Positions 1-8,459 of a stretch of 64,000 nt of DNA are shown here, in pieces (the stretch's first letter is position 1; the number at the start of each line of letters is the position of its first letter). Position numbers and translations under genes: made by a program. The notes beneath the pieces were generated by a model, which was given only the letters and a program-made list of their open reading frames with translations, was not told the origin of the DNA and searched no databases. Source of the DNA: Marinobacter gudaonensis (GTDB taxonomy: Bacteria > Pseudomonadota > Gammaproteobacteria > Pseudomonadales > Oleiphilaceae); contig NZ_FOYV01000001.1 in NCBI RefSeq assembly GCF_900115175.1, positions 2,480,001-2,544,000 on the forward strand, read 5' to 3'.

Positions 1-920
1 ACCATGGCGATCAATGGTTTCTCCGGCAGCGCGTCCTGGTTCATCAGGTAGCTTCTCAGGGCGCTGGCGCACATGGCCATCACCACATCGTTTACGGTGG
101 CTCCGTAGGCCGCGCCTACTGCCTTGATTCGTGCAAGGTCGTAGGACTGGGCGGCGAAGCGTCGGGAACCGGTGATCTTCTGGTTCAGCAGGCTGCGGGG
201 GGCATGGAAGATGGACGAATAGGCCGGGTCCTTGCGGGCGTTGTTGATGGTGCGCAGAAGTTCCCGGGCGACCGTTGGCACCGTTCCCAGCTGTTTTCCG
301 GATTCCCCCAGCAGGTGGCCGACGCTGCGCCACAGGGAAGAAGCGCTCTCCTCTTGTTTGCCTGACTGGCGCGGCGGCATGGCCCAGATCGGTGGCATGT
401 CCCGTTCGCCGGTGTCGTGGCACAGCATCCGGGTGGCCATGCGCATGGCCGAGACGCCATCCACCAGGGCGTGGTGCACTTTGGTGTACACCGCAAACTG
501 CCGCTCCCCCAGACCTTCAATCAGGTGGAACTCCCACAGCGGCCGTTCCCGGTCCATCAGGTGGGAATGTTCCGCGGAGACAAAGGACAGCAGCTCCCGG
601 ACCCGACCGGGCGTGGGCAAGGCCTGGAACCGGAAATGATGTTCCAGGTCCAGGTGCTCGTCTTCCACCCATACCGGCTGACCAAACCGGTAATCCAGCC
701 GCTGGTTGAACGGCGGCGTGACCCGGGTGTACTGCCTGAGTCGTTCGGCAAGCCGGGCAACATAGTCGTCCGGCGCATCCTCGGGAAAGGAAAACAGCTG
801 CAAACCGCCCACGTGCATGGGTTGCTGGCGCTTTTCCAGCCACAGGAACAGTTGATCGGTAGGGCTAAGGGGCTTCACGGGGCGTCCTTGTTTGGCGGGT
901 TTGCGGGGTGACAGACTCAT
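1..920 (-). CDS. Wax ester synthase/diacylglycerol acyltransferase (WS/DGAT), partial
   Basis: The first 306 residues are inside the window and the C-terminus runs off the left edge. WS/DGAT enzymes join fatty acyl-CoA to a fatty alcohol or diacylglycerol to make storage lipid. The active-site motif HHALVDG is at about residues 149-155, a PLW motif is at 127-129 and the conserved NDVV motif is at about 277-280, all at the spacing usual for the family. The N-terminal LSPTDQLFLWLE block is also typical. The start is the ATG at 918-920, the first ATG in an otherwise intact frame. This family is a hallmark of oil-storing marine bacteria such as Marinobacter. Whether it makes mainly wax esters or triacylglycerol cannot be told from the sequence. 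Confidence 0.93.
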   Translation of the reverse strand, partial: MSLSPRKPAKQGRPVKPLSPTDQLFLWLEKRQQPMHVGGLQLFSFPEDAPDDYVARLAERLRQYTRVTPPFNQRLDYRFGQPVWVEDEHLDLEHHFRFQALPTPGRVRELLSFVSAEHSHLMDRERPLWEFHLIEGLGERQFAVYTKVHHALVDGVSAMRMATRMLCHDTGERDMPPIWAMPPRQSGKQEESASSLWRSVGHLLGESGKQLGTVPTVARELLRTINNARKDPAYSSIFHAPRSLLNQKITGSRRFAAQSYDLARIKAVGAAYGATVNDVVMAMCASALRSYLMNQDALPEKPLIAM

Positions 921-1077
921 GGTAACGCACATTCGGGCGGCCGGAATTGACTTCTTTAAAAACCGCCGGCACAGGCGCAGTCAACAGGAGACGAGGTCCG
1001 GAGCGCCATTTCTGTCGTAAGCTGAAGCGTAAGGTTAGCACTTGCATCCATTTGAAACGTCACAGGGAGAGAGGTCA

Positions 1078-2154
1078 GTGGGTCATCCGTTGAAAGGCAT
1101 CCCGGTTATCGTGTTGCTGTTCATGTCCGTCTGGTCACCGGGTGGCGCGGCTCAGGAGCTTCCGGGCGTGCAGCTGGAAACCGTGAGCCCCGGCACCATC
1201 AGGCAGGAGGTCACCCTCAACGGCACAGTGACGGCGCTTCGGGTGTCCGGCATTTCCGCCTCGGTTGCAGGGCTGTTGGAACAGGTTCAGGTGGAAACCG
1301 GGAACCGGGTGGCCAGGGGCGATACCCTGGTGGCACTGGATGATGAGCTGGTCCGGTGGGAGCTGGAGGCCGCGAGTGCGGAGGTCGAGGAAGCCCGAAG
1401 CCGGCTGGAGGAGGCCGAACGCAGGCTCAGTGAGGCCCGCTCGGTGGGCGCCGGTCGAAACATTGCCGCAACCGAAGTCAGCACCCGGGAAAGTGAAGTA
1501 GAGGCTAGTCGTGCCGCCCTGGCGCGGCTGGAGGCAACACGCCGTCAGGTGGCGGTGAGGCTGGAGCGTCACCGCGTCACGGCACCCTTCGACGGCGTGA
1601 TCAGTCAGCGTTCCCGGGACATCGGCGAGTGGGTCACCACCGGGGATCAACTGCTGACCCTGGTGGACACCGGCAATCTGAGGCTCGATTTCCAGGTGCC
1701 CCAGGACTTCTACGCCCGCGTTGACGACAACACCCGCCTGCTCGTTCAGGCTGAGGGCGACAGGGTTCCGGCGAGCATCGACGTGCTGGTGCCGGTGAAT
1801 GACCCCCAGGCGCGAACGTTCCTGCTGCGCGCGATCAAGCCCGACCCGGTGCGGCTGCTTCCTGGCATGGCGGTGCAGGCAACCCTGCAGGTGACCACCG
1901 GTGAGCAGGGACTCACCATTTCCCGGGATGCCATCAACCGCTATCCGGAAGGCCGGGTGACCGTGTGGCTGGCGGAGCCGGCCGATGGCGATACCTGGAC
2001 CGTTCGCGAGAAACGGGTGTACCTGGGGGCCGGCTTTGATGGCAAGGTGGAGGTGACTCGCGGCCTGGAACAGGGGCAGAAGGTCGTGGTACGCGGCAAC
2101 GAATCCCTCACCGAGGGTATGAGGGTGCAGATCTCCGAACGGGAGAGCCGCTGA
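1078..2154 (+). CDS. RND efflux periplasmic adaptor (HlyD/MexA-like membrane fusion protein)
   Basis: A 358-residue periplasmic adaptor that links an inner-membrane RND pump to an outer-membrane channel. It starts with a hydrophobic signal segment ending near GGAAQE. A lipoyl-like half motif, an alanine/glutamate-rich helical hairpin (about residues 95-165), a second lipoyl half and beta-barrel domains follow. I chose the GTG at 1078 because a strong purine-rich ribosome site lies just upstream and it gives a clean signal peptide. A TTG at 1042 would add 12 polar residues. Its stop overlaps the pump start (ATGA at 2152-2156), so the two genes are translationally coupled. No outer-membrane factor gene is adjacent. 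Confidence 0.9.
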   Translation: MGHPLKGIPVIVLLFMSVWSPGGAAQELPGVQLETVSPGTIRQEVTLNGTVTALRVSGISASVAGLLEQVQVETGNRVARGDTLVALDDELVRWELEAASAEVEEARSRLEEAERRLSEARSVGAGRNIAATEVSTRESEVEASRAALARLEATRRQVAVRLERHRVTAPFDGVISQRSRDIGEWVTTGDQLLTLVDTGNLRLDFQVPQDFYARVDDNTRLLVQAEGDRVPASIDVLVPVNDPQARTFLLRAIKPDPVRLLPGMAVQATLQVTTGEQGLTISRDAINRYPEGRVTVWLAEPADGDTWTVREKRVYLGAGFDGKVEVTRGLEQGQKVVVRGNESLTEGMRVQISERESR

Positions 2155-5100
2155 TGTTTGCCGGTGTCATCCGACACGGTACTCTGGTAACCGTCGTCGC
2201 GCTGATTGTGGCCATTCTCGGCGCGGCAGCGGCACTTCGGATACCGGTGCAGATGATTCCGGATCTGGAAGTACGCACGGTTACCGTGGAAACCAGCTGG
2301 CCGGGCGCGACGCCCCAGGACATCGAGAAGGACATCCTGATCGAGCAGGAACGGTTCCTGCGTAACGTGCCCAATCTCAGCCGCATGACCGCGACCGCCT
2401 CCAGCGGCAGCGCCGAGATCGAACTGGAGTTTCCGTTCGGGGTGGACATCACCGAGACACTGATTCAGATCAACAATGCCCTGAGTCAGGTCCCGGACTA
2501 TCCGCGCAACGTGGACGAGCCGCGCATTGTGGCGGCGTCCTTTTCTTCCAACGCTTTCATGTATTTCCGGATCGCCACCCTGGAAGGCAACCCCCGTGAG
2601 CTGGACATCGAACTGATGCGCGACTTCATCGAGGACCGGGTACGGCCCAGGATGGAGAGCGTGCCTGGGGTGTCCGAGGTAACAGTGGGCGGTGGTGCCG
2701 ACCGGCAGATGCAGGTCATCGTGGATGAAGCTGCCCTGGCCCAGCGGGGTCTGAATCTGCTGGATGTTCGCGATGCCATCGTGGACCGTAACCGGGATAT
2801 TTCCGGCGGCGAGATCGATTCCGGCAAGCGCCGTTACCTGCTGCGCACCGTCGGGCGGTTTGATGATATCGCCGCGCTGGAGCAGCTGGTGGTCCGGCGC
2901 GAGGGCGACAGCGTGATCCGGCTGGGCGAGGTGGCCCGGGTTCAGCAGGGCCATTCCCGTATCCGGGAGCTGTCGCTGGTCAACGGCCAGCGCGTCATCG
3001 GGCTGCAGGTGCGCCGGGAGAGCGGCTCCAATGTCATCGACATCAAACACGCGATGATGGACGAGGTGGCCGCCATCAACCGGGAAGTGCTGGAACCGGC
3101 CGGCATGAATCTGAGCCTGACCGCAGACGACGCCCGATATGTGGAAGCGTCCGTGGCCAATGTCTGGACCAACCTGGGCATTGGGGCCGTCTTTGCGACG
3201 CTGGTGATGTTCCTGTTCCTGCGTTCGGGGCGGGCCACCTTTGCCGGGGTGGTGGGTATCCCCCTGTGCGCCATTGCCGCGTTTATCGGCTTGTTGATCA
3301 TGGGCCGCACCATCAACGTGATTTCCCTTGCCGGCATCGCCTTTGCCATTGGCATGACGGTGGACAACAGCATTGTGGTGCTCGAGAACATCGAACGACA
3401 CCGCCGGCTGGGGCTGGACCGGTTTGAATCGGCCCTCAAGGGCGTCCGTGAAGTCTGGCCGGCGGTGCTGGCCTCAACCACCACCACCATCCTGGTGTTC
3501 CTTCCCATACTGTTTATCGAAGAGGAGGCGGGCCAGCTCTATTCCGATGTGGCCATCGCCATTTCTGCGGCCATCCTCGCCTCCATGCTGGTGGCCATTA
3601 CCATCATACCCACCCTCTGTGCGCGGCTGGATTTTGGCCGGCGGGCCGCGGACACCGACCAGTATGGCAATGAAATCTCCGGTCGCTGGAGTCGGGGCGT
3701 GATGGGGGCGGTCCGCTGGCTGGTGGACGGATCGGTACGGCGGGTGTTTGTTGTCGTGGCCACGACTCTGACCAGTCTCTGGATCATCTTTGTGCTCACC
3801 CCACCGGCGGAATACCTGCCGGAAGGGGAGGAACCCAAGACTTTCGCCGCCATGTCGGCACCACCCGGCTATAACCTTTCGGAGATGCGGGCCATAGGCC
3901 GTCAGGTCGAGGACTACTTCCTGCCCCACGTGAACGCCGATGGCGACGCTTACGCCGCCGGCGAAACCCGGGTGCCGCCCATGGCCTACCTCAACATGCA
4001 GGTGACGCCCACGCGGATCCGCATCATCGCCGAGACCCTGAACCCCAGGCACATTGAGGCGCTGATGGACGAGATCACCCGCTTCTACGAACAGTTCCCG
4101 GGTATGCGGGCCTTTGCCGCCAAGGGCTCGATCATCTCCAGCAACGACGGCGGGACTCGCAGTATCAACCTGGACATCGCGGGGCCCGACCTGGTGTCGG
4201 TTTACAGCGCCGCCAACGCCGCTTACCGACGTGCTGAGGAAATCTTCGACAACCCCCGTATCCAGAGCCAGCCCTCCACCCTCTCGCTGGCGCAGCCGCT
4301 GATCCAGATCCTGCCGGACTGGGACCGGGCGGCGGAACTGGGTCTTGGTGCCGAAGGCATCGGCTTCACGGTGGCCTCGCTGACCGAAGGCAGCTACGTG
4401 GACGATTTCTTCCTGGATGACGAGAAGATCGACATCTACGTTTACGGAAGCGAGGGTCGGAACCCGGAACTGGACGATTTACCGGATGTGATGGTGCACA
4501 CGCCCCAGGGCGCCACCCTGCCCCTGTCGAGCCTGGCCACCATTGAGGAAACCGTGGACACCAGCACCGTGCGCCGGGTGGACGGGCGCCGGACCGTGAC
4601 CCTGAACGTCATTCCCCCGGGCGACGTGCCTCTGGAGGCCGGCGTGGACCGGGTGCGGACGGATCTGCTGCAGTACCTGCGCGACAGCGGCGCGCTGCCG
4701 GCCAACGTGGATGTGGATATCTCGGGCGCCAGCGACCAGCTCAACGCCACCCGCGAAGCGCTGACGGGCAACTTCATCATTGCCATCGCCATCGTCTACC
4801 TGCTGCTGGTGGCTATCTTCGCCCACTGGGGCTTCCCGCTTCTGATCATGACCGCCATCCCCCTGGGCGTGGCCGGCGGCATCGTGGGACTGGCGCTGAT
4901 GAACCTGGTGGGCGGCCTGCTGCCGATGATCGGCCTGCAGCCGCTCAGGCAGCCCTTCGACATGATTACCATGCTGGGCTTTTTGATCCTGATGGGCACC
5001 GTGGTGAACAACCCGATCCTGGTGGTGGACCAGGCCCGCCAGAACCTGCGCCAGAAGGGCGTGACCGTGGTAGAGGCGGTCACCGGCGCGGTGCAGACCC

Positions 5101-5315
5101 GCCTGCGCCCCATCGCCATGACCACCCTGACCACCCTCTGTGGCCTCTCGCCCCTGGTGTTCCTGCCCGGCGAAGGCACCGAACTCTACCGGGGCGTCGG
5201 CGCCATCGTCCTGTTCGGCCTGCTGGGAGCGGCCATCGTGACCGTCACCTTCCTGCCGTCGCTGACCATCATGGTCCTGGGCTGGCGCGAGCGCTGGCGG
5301 TCAGGCCGCCACTGA
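2154..5315 (+). CDS. RND family efflux pump, inner-membrane subunit
   Basis: A 1053-residue AcrB-type transporter with the usual two repeats: a single N-terminal TM, a large periplasmic loop, a block of TM helices, and the same again. The TM4 motif reads GMTVDNSIVVLENI, so the second aspartate of the AcrB pair (D407/D408) is Asn (N405 here). The TM10 motif reads GTVVNNPILVVD, with Asn where AcrB has K940. The proton-relay residues are therefore only partly kept, which suggests a divergent RND subfamily. The substrate is unknown. The gene overlaps the adaptor start by one codon. Its 3' end overlaps the convergent nirD by 15 bases. Confidence 0.92.
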   Translation: MFAGVIRHGTLVTVVALIVAILGAAAALRIPVQMIPDLEVRTVTVETSWPGATPQDIEKDILIEQERFLRNVPNLSRMTATASSGSAEIELEFPFGVDITETLIQINNALSQVPDYPRNVDEPRIVAASFSSNAFMYFRIATLEGNPRELDIELMRDFIEDRVRPRMESVPGVSEVTVGGGADRQMQVIVDEAALAQRGLNLLDVRDAIVDRNRDISGGEIDSGKRRYLLRTVGRFDDIAALEQLVVRREGDSVIRLGEVARVQQGHSRIRELSLVNGQRVIGLQVRRESGSNVIDIKHAMMDEVAAINREVLEPAGMNLSLTADDARYVEASVANVWTNLGIGAVFATLVMFLFLRSGRATFAGVVGIPLCAIAAFIGLLIMGRTINVISLAGIAFAIGMTVDNSIVVLENIERHRRLGLDRFESALKGVREVWPAVLASTTTTILVFLPILFIEEEAGQLYSDVAIAISAAILASMLVAITIIPTLCARLDFGRRAADTDQYGNEISGRWSRGVMGAVRWLVDGSVRRVFVVVATTLTSLWIIFVLTPPAEYLPEGEEPKTFAAMSAPPGYNLSEMRAIGRQVEDYFLPHVNADGDAYAAGETRVPPMAYLNMQVTPTRIRIIAETLNPRHIEALMDEITRFYEQFPGMRAFAAKGSIISSNDGGTRSINLDIAGPDLVSVYSAANAAYRRAEEIFDNPRIQSQPSTLSLAQPLIQILPDWDRAAELGLGAEGIGFTVASLTEGSYVDDFFLDDEKIDIYVYGSEGRNPELDDLPDVMVHTPQGATLPLSSLATIEETVDTSTVRRVDGRRTVTLNVIPPGDVPLEAGVDRVRTDLLQYLRDSGALPANVDVDISGASDQLNATREALTGNFIIAIAIVYLLLVAIFAHWGFPLLIMTAIPLGVAGGIVGLALMNLVGGLLPMIGLQPLRQPFDMITMLGFLILMGTVVNNPILVVDQARQNLRQKGVTVVEAVTGAVQTRLRPIAMTTLTTLCGLSPLVFLPGEGTELYRGVGAIVLFGLLGAAIVTVTFLPSLTIMVLGWRERWRSGRH

Positions 5316-5669
5316 ATCGCGCTGGCTGGCACGCACCTCCAGACGGATCTGGTTGCCATCCAGCAGCACCGGATAGGTTTTCACCCGCACGGAGTCATCT
5401 TCCAGACAAACCCCGGTGCGCAGACTGAAATGCTGCTTGTACAGGGGCGAGGCCACCACCGGCTCCCCCTTCAGATCCCCGGTAATCCCCCGGGCCAGCA
5501 CATTGGCGCCGCTGAACGGATCGGTATGGCTGATGGCAAACAGGGCCGGCAGCCTGTGCGGCAGGTAAAACACCGCCACCGGTCCTTCGTCTGTCCAGAC
5601 CGCGACGCCGGATTCCGGCACCAGGTCGTCTACCGTGCAAACCGCTTCCCAACGAGTGCGTGGTTTCAT
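5301..5669 (-). CDS. nirD: Nitrite reductase small subunit NirD
   Basis: A 122-residue NirD. The family has a Rieske-like fold without iron-sulfur ligands and works with NirB to reduce nitrite to ammonium with NAD(P)H in the cytoplasm. No CxH/CxxH cluster pair is present, as expected for NirD. The ATG at 5669 has a GGAGGA ribosome site 5 bases upstream. A TTG 12 bases further up overlaps that site and is unlikely. It is the last gene of the operon that begins at about 9713. The gap to nirB carries a long inverted repeat (5789-5869). Confidence 0.92.
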   Translation of the reverse strand: MKPRTRWEAVCTVDDLVPESGVAVWTDEGPVAVFYLPHRLPALFAISHTDPFSGANVLARGITGDLKGEPVVASPLYKQHFSLRTGVCLEDDSVRVKTYPVLLDGNQIRLEVRASQRDSVAA

Positions 5670-5788
5670 ATGTTCCTCCAATGTCGCTATTAAAATGAGT
5701 CGAATCGTTTCTAGCTGTCTACGCCGATTCGTCTCAAAAAATTCTGGCTTGTTGCACTCAGGCGTTAACTGTTGGCCTGGTGAGCGTG

Positions 5789-5869
5789 GGGGTCGGTATC
5801 TTTCCCCGACAGGAAAAAGCTGTCTGAGCGAAGCGAGTTCTTTTTCCCGAGGGGAAAGATACCGACCCC
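5789..5869. repeat. Long inverted repeat between nirB and nirD
   Basis: Perfect 19-base arms at 5789-5807 and 5851-5869 enclose a 43-base centre. The centre itself has an inner pairing of GGAAAAAG with CTTTTTCC. It would form a stable hairpin in the nirB-nirD message. It resembles the REP/BIME-type elements that separate genes of unequal expression. It lacks the AGGGAY loops of the two other operon-internal repeats in this window. Confidence 0.85.
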
Positions 5870-5894
5870 TGCGCTCCGCCCCTCAACCCTCAGG

Positions 5895-8408
5895 CTACGC
5901 GGATTCAGTCTCCAAAACAGGCCGCCGCTGCCCCCGCTCAACGGTCCATTCCTGCACCGGATCACTTTGCGAAGGCGCATTCACAAACTCACGGAAGCGC
6001 TTGCGCTTCTCCGGATCCTCCACGGCGGATTTCCACTCGCACTGGTAGGTGCTGACAATGCCCTCCATGTGCTCCTCCAGCTCGGCGCAGATCCCCAGGC
6101 TGTCCTCCAGCACCACCTCTTTCAGGTAGTCCAGGCCGCCCTCCAGGTTCTCCATCCACACGCTGGTGCGCTGCAGCCGGTCGGCGGTGCGCACGTAGAA
6201 CATCACCACCCGGTCAATGGTGCGGATCAGCTCCTCGTCGGACAGGTCGGTGGCAAAGAGGTCGGCGTGCCGGGGTCGCATGCCGCCGTTGCCGCACACG
6301 TAGAGGTTCCAGCCCTTGTCGGTAGCAATCACGCCAAAGTCCTTGCTCTGGGCCTCGGCACACTCCCGGGTGCAGCCAGACACCGCCATCTTCACCTTAT
6401 GGGGCGCGCGCAGGCCCTTGTAGCGATTCTCCAGCAGGATCGCCATGCCCACGCTGTCCTGCACGCCGTAGCGGCACCAGGTGCTGCCCACGCAGGATTT
6501 CACCGTACGCAGGGACTTGCCGTAGGCGTGGCCGGTCTCGAAACCGGCGGCAATCAGCTTTTCCCAGATCTCCGGCAACTGGCTCAGGGTGGCGCCGAAC
6601 AGGTCCACCCGCTGGCCGCCGGTGATCTTGGTGTACAGGTCATACTCCTTGGCCACCTCACCCAAGACAATGAGTTTGTCCGGTGTGATCTCACCACCCG
6701 GGATGCGCGGCACAATCGAGTAGGTACCGTTCTTCTGCATGTTGGCCATGAAGGTGTCGTTGGTGTCCTGCAGGGGCACGTGATCGGTGGCCAGGATGTG
6801 CTCGTTCCAGCAGGTGGCCAGGATCGAGGCCACTGCCGGCTTGCAGATATCGCAGCCGTGCCCCTTGCCGTGCTGGCTGATCAGGGTGCGGAAGGTGCGG
6901 ATGCCGTTCACCTTCACAATATGGAACAGCTCCTGGCGGCTGTAGGGGAAGTGCTCGCACAGGTCCTTGCTGACCTCGACGCCGCGTTTTTCCAGCTCGC
7001 TGTCCACCACGTTCTTGAGCAGCGCGGTACAGCCGCCGCAGCCGGTGCTGGCCTTGGTTTCCGCTTTCACGCTACCCAGGTCGGCGCAGCCGGCATCGAT
7101 GGCACTGCAGATGTCGCCCTTGGTGACGTTGTGGCAGGAACAGATGGACGCGGTTTCCGGCAGCGCATCCGGGCCCAGGGTGGGTGCGCCGCCCTGGCTT
7201 TCCGGCAGTATCAGGGTCTCCGGATTCTCCGGCAGGGTGATGCCGTTCAGTGCGTACTGCAGCAGGGTATCATAATGGCTGTTGTCGCCCACCAGGATGG
7301 CCCCGAGCAGGGTCTTGCCGTCCTCGCTGATCACCATGCGACGGTAGTGGCCGGCCTGCTCGTCGTTGAAGCGGATGTTGCGGGCACCCGGGGTCTGGCC
7401 GTGGGCATCACCGATGGAACCCACATCGACACCCAGCAACTTCAGTTTGGTGCTCATGTCGGCGCCGGTGAACGCAGCTTCCCGGTCGCTGTTCAGGGCG
7501 GCCGAGAGGGTACGTGCCATGGTGTAACCGGGCGCCACCAGGCCGAAGATTTTCTGCTCCCAGAGCGCGCACTCGCCAATGGCGTGAACGTGGGGATCCG
7601 AGGTGGTGCACTGGTTGTTGATCACGATGCCACCGCGCTCGCCGATTTCCAGACCGCTGGCCCGGGCCAGGGCGTCCTGGGGCCGGATGCCGGCGGAGAA
7701 CACGATCAGGTCGGTTTCCAGGAAAGATTCGTCGCTGAAATTCATGCGCAGTCGGGCGTCCTGGCCTTCGACAATCGCCGTGGTGGCTTTCTCGGTGTGC
7801 ACCTGCACGCCCAGCTCCTCGATCTTCCTGCGCAGCAGGGCGCCGCCGTCGGCGTCCAGCTGTACCGGCATCAGCCGGGGCGCGAATTCCACCACATGGG
7901 CCTCCAGGCCCAGGCTCTTGAGGGCATTAGCCGCCTCCAGGCCCAGCAGGCCGCCGCCAACCACGACACCGGCGCGGGCGCCCTCGGCGCTGGCGCGAAT
8001 GGCGTCCAGGTCTTCCAGGGTGCGGTAAACCAGGCAGTGGGGGCGGTCATTGCCCTCGATCGGCGGCACGAACGGATAGGAGCCGGTGGCCAGCACCAGT
8101 TCATCGTACCGGTACTCGCCCCGGGGCGTTTCCAGGGTGCGGTTCTCCCGGTTGATGCCGGTGACCTGCTCATTGAGGTGCAGCTGAATGCCCTGCTCGG
8201 TGTACCACTCCAGGGTGCCCATGGCCAGGTCGGCATGGGTGGAGCCGCCGAAGTACTCCGACAGGTGAACCCGGTCGTAGGCCAGCTGCTTTTCCTCACC
8301 AAACACGATGATCTCGAAATCGGCGGCCGCCGGGCTGGCGCAGAACTGCTCCAGGAAGTGGTGGCCAACCATACCGTTGCCGACAACGATCAGGGTTTTC
8401 TTAGTCAT
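5895..8408 (-). CDS. nirB: Assimilatory nitrite reductase large subunit NirB
   Basis: An 837-residue siroheme- and FAD-dependent NAD(P)H nitrite reductase that makes ammonium from nitrite. Visible modules in order: FAD-binding GNGMVG at residues 10-15, NAD-binding GGGLLG near 150, a BFD-like [2Fe-2S] domain with C423, C425 and a CGGC pair near 457-460, and the siroheme/[4Fe-4S] site with C639, C645, C679 and C683. All ligands are present and the length is normal. The ATG at 8408 follows a GAGGAAAG ribosome site. It is the second gene of the operon, 51 bases after the FAD reductase. Confidence 0.96.
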   Translation of the reverse strand: MTKKTLIVVGNGMVGHHFLEQFCASPAAADFEIIVFGEEKQLAYDRVHLSEYFGGSTHADLAMGTLEWYTEQGIQLHLNEQVTGINRENRTLETPRGEYRYDELVLATGSYPFVPPIEGNDRPHCLVYRTLEDLDAIRASAEGARAGVVVGGGLLGLEAANALKSLGLEAHVVEFAPRLMPVQLDADGGALLRRKIEELGVQVHTEKATTAIVEGQDARLRMNFSDESFLETDLIVFSAGIRPQDALARASGLEIGERGGIVINNQCTTSDPHVHAIGECALWEQKIFGLVAPGYTMARTLSAALNSDREAAFTGADMSTKLKLLGVDVGSIGDAHGQTPGARNIRFNDEQAGHYRRMVISEDGKTLLGAILVGDNSHYDTLLQYALNGITLPENPETLILPESQGGAPTLGPDALPETASICSCHNVTKGDICSAIDAGCADLGSVKAETKASTGCGGCTALLKNVVDSELEKRGVEVSKDLCEHFPYSRQELFHIVKVNGIRTFRTLISQHGKGHGCDICKPAVASILATCWNEHILATDHVPLQDTNDTFMANMQKNGTYSIVPRIPGGEITPDKLIVLGEVAKEYDLYTKITGGQRVDLFGATLSQLPEIWEKLIAAGFETGHAYGKSLRTVKSCVGSTWCRYGVQDSVGMAILLENRYKGLRAPHKVKMAVSGCTRECAEAQSKDFGVIATDKGWNLYVCGNGGMRPRHADLFATDLSDEELIRTIDRVVMFYVRTADRLQRTSVWMENLEGGLDYLKEVVLEDSLGICAELEEHMEGIVSTYQCEWKSAVEDPEKRKRFREFVNAPSQSDPVQEWTVERGQRRPVLETESA

Positions 8409-8459
8409 GGGTCTTTCCTCTTTCCGGGCGAAGGGCGCTCCGAGCGGATGGCTCAGGCT

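Noticed and set aside
1941..3401. Open frame of 486 codons opposite the RND pump
   Set aside because: Composition (His, Gln, Gly, Asp) and position mark it as an antisense shadow of the transporter gene.
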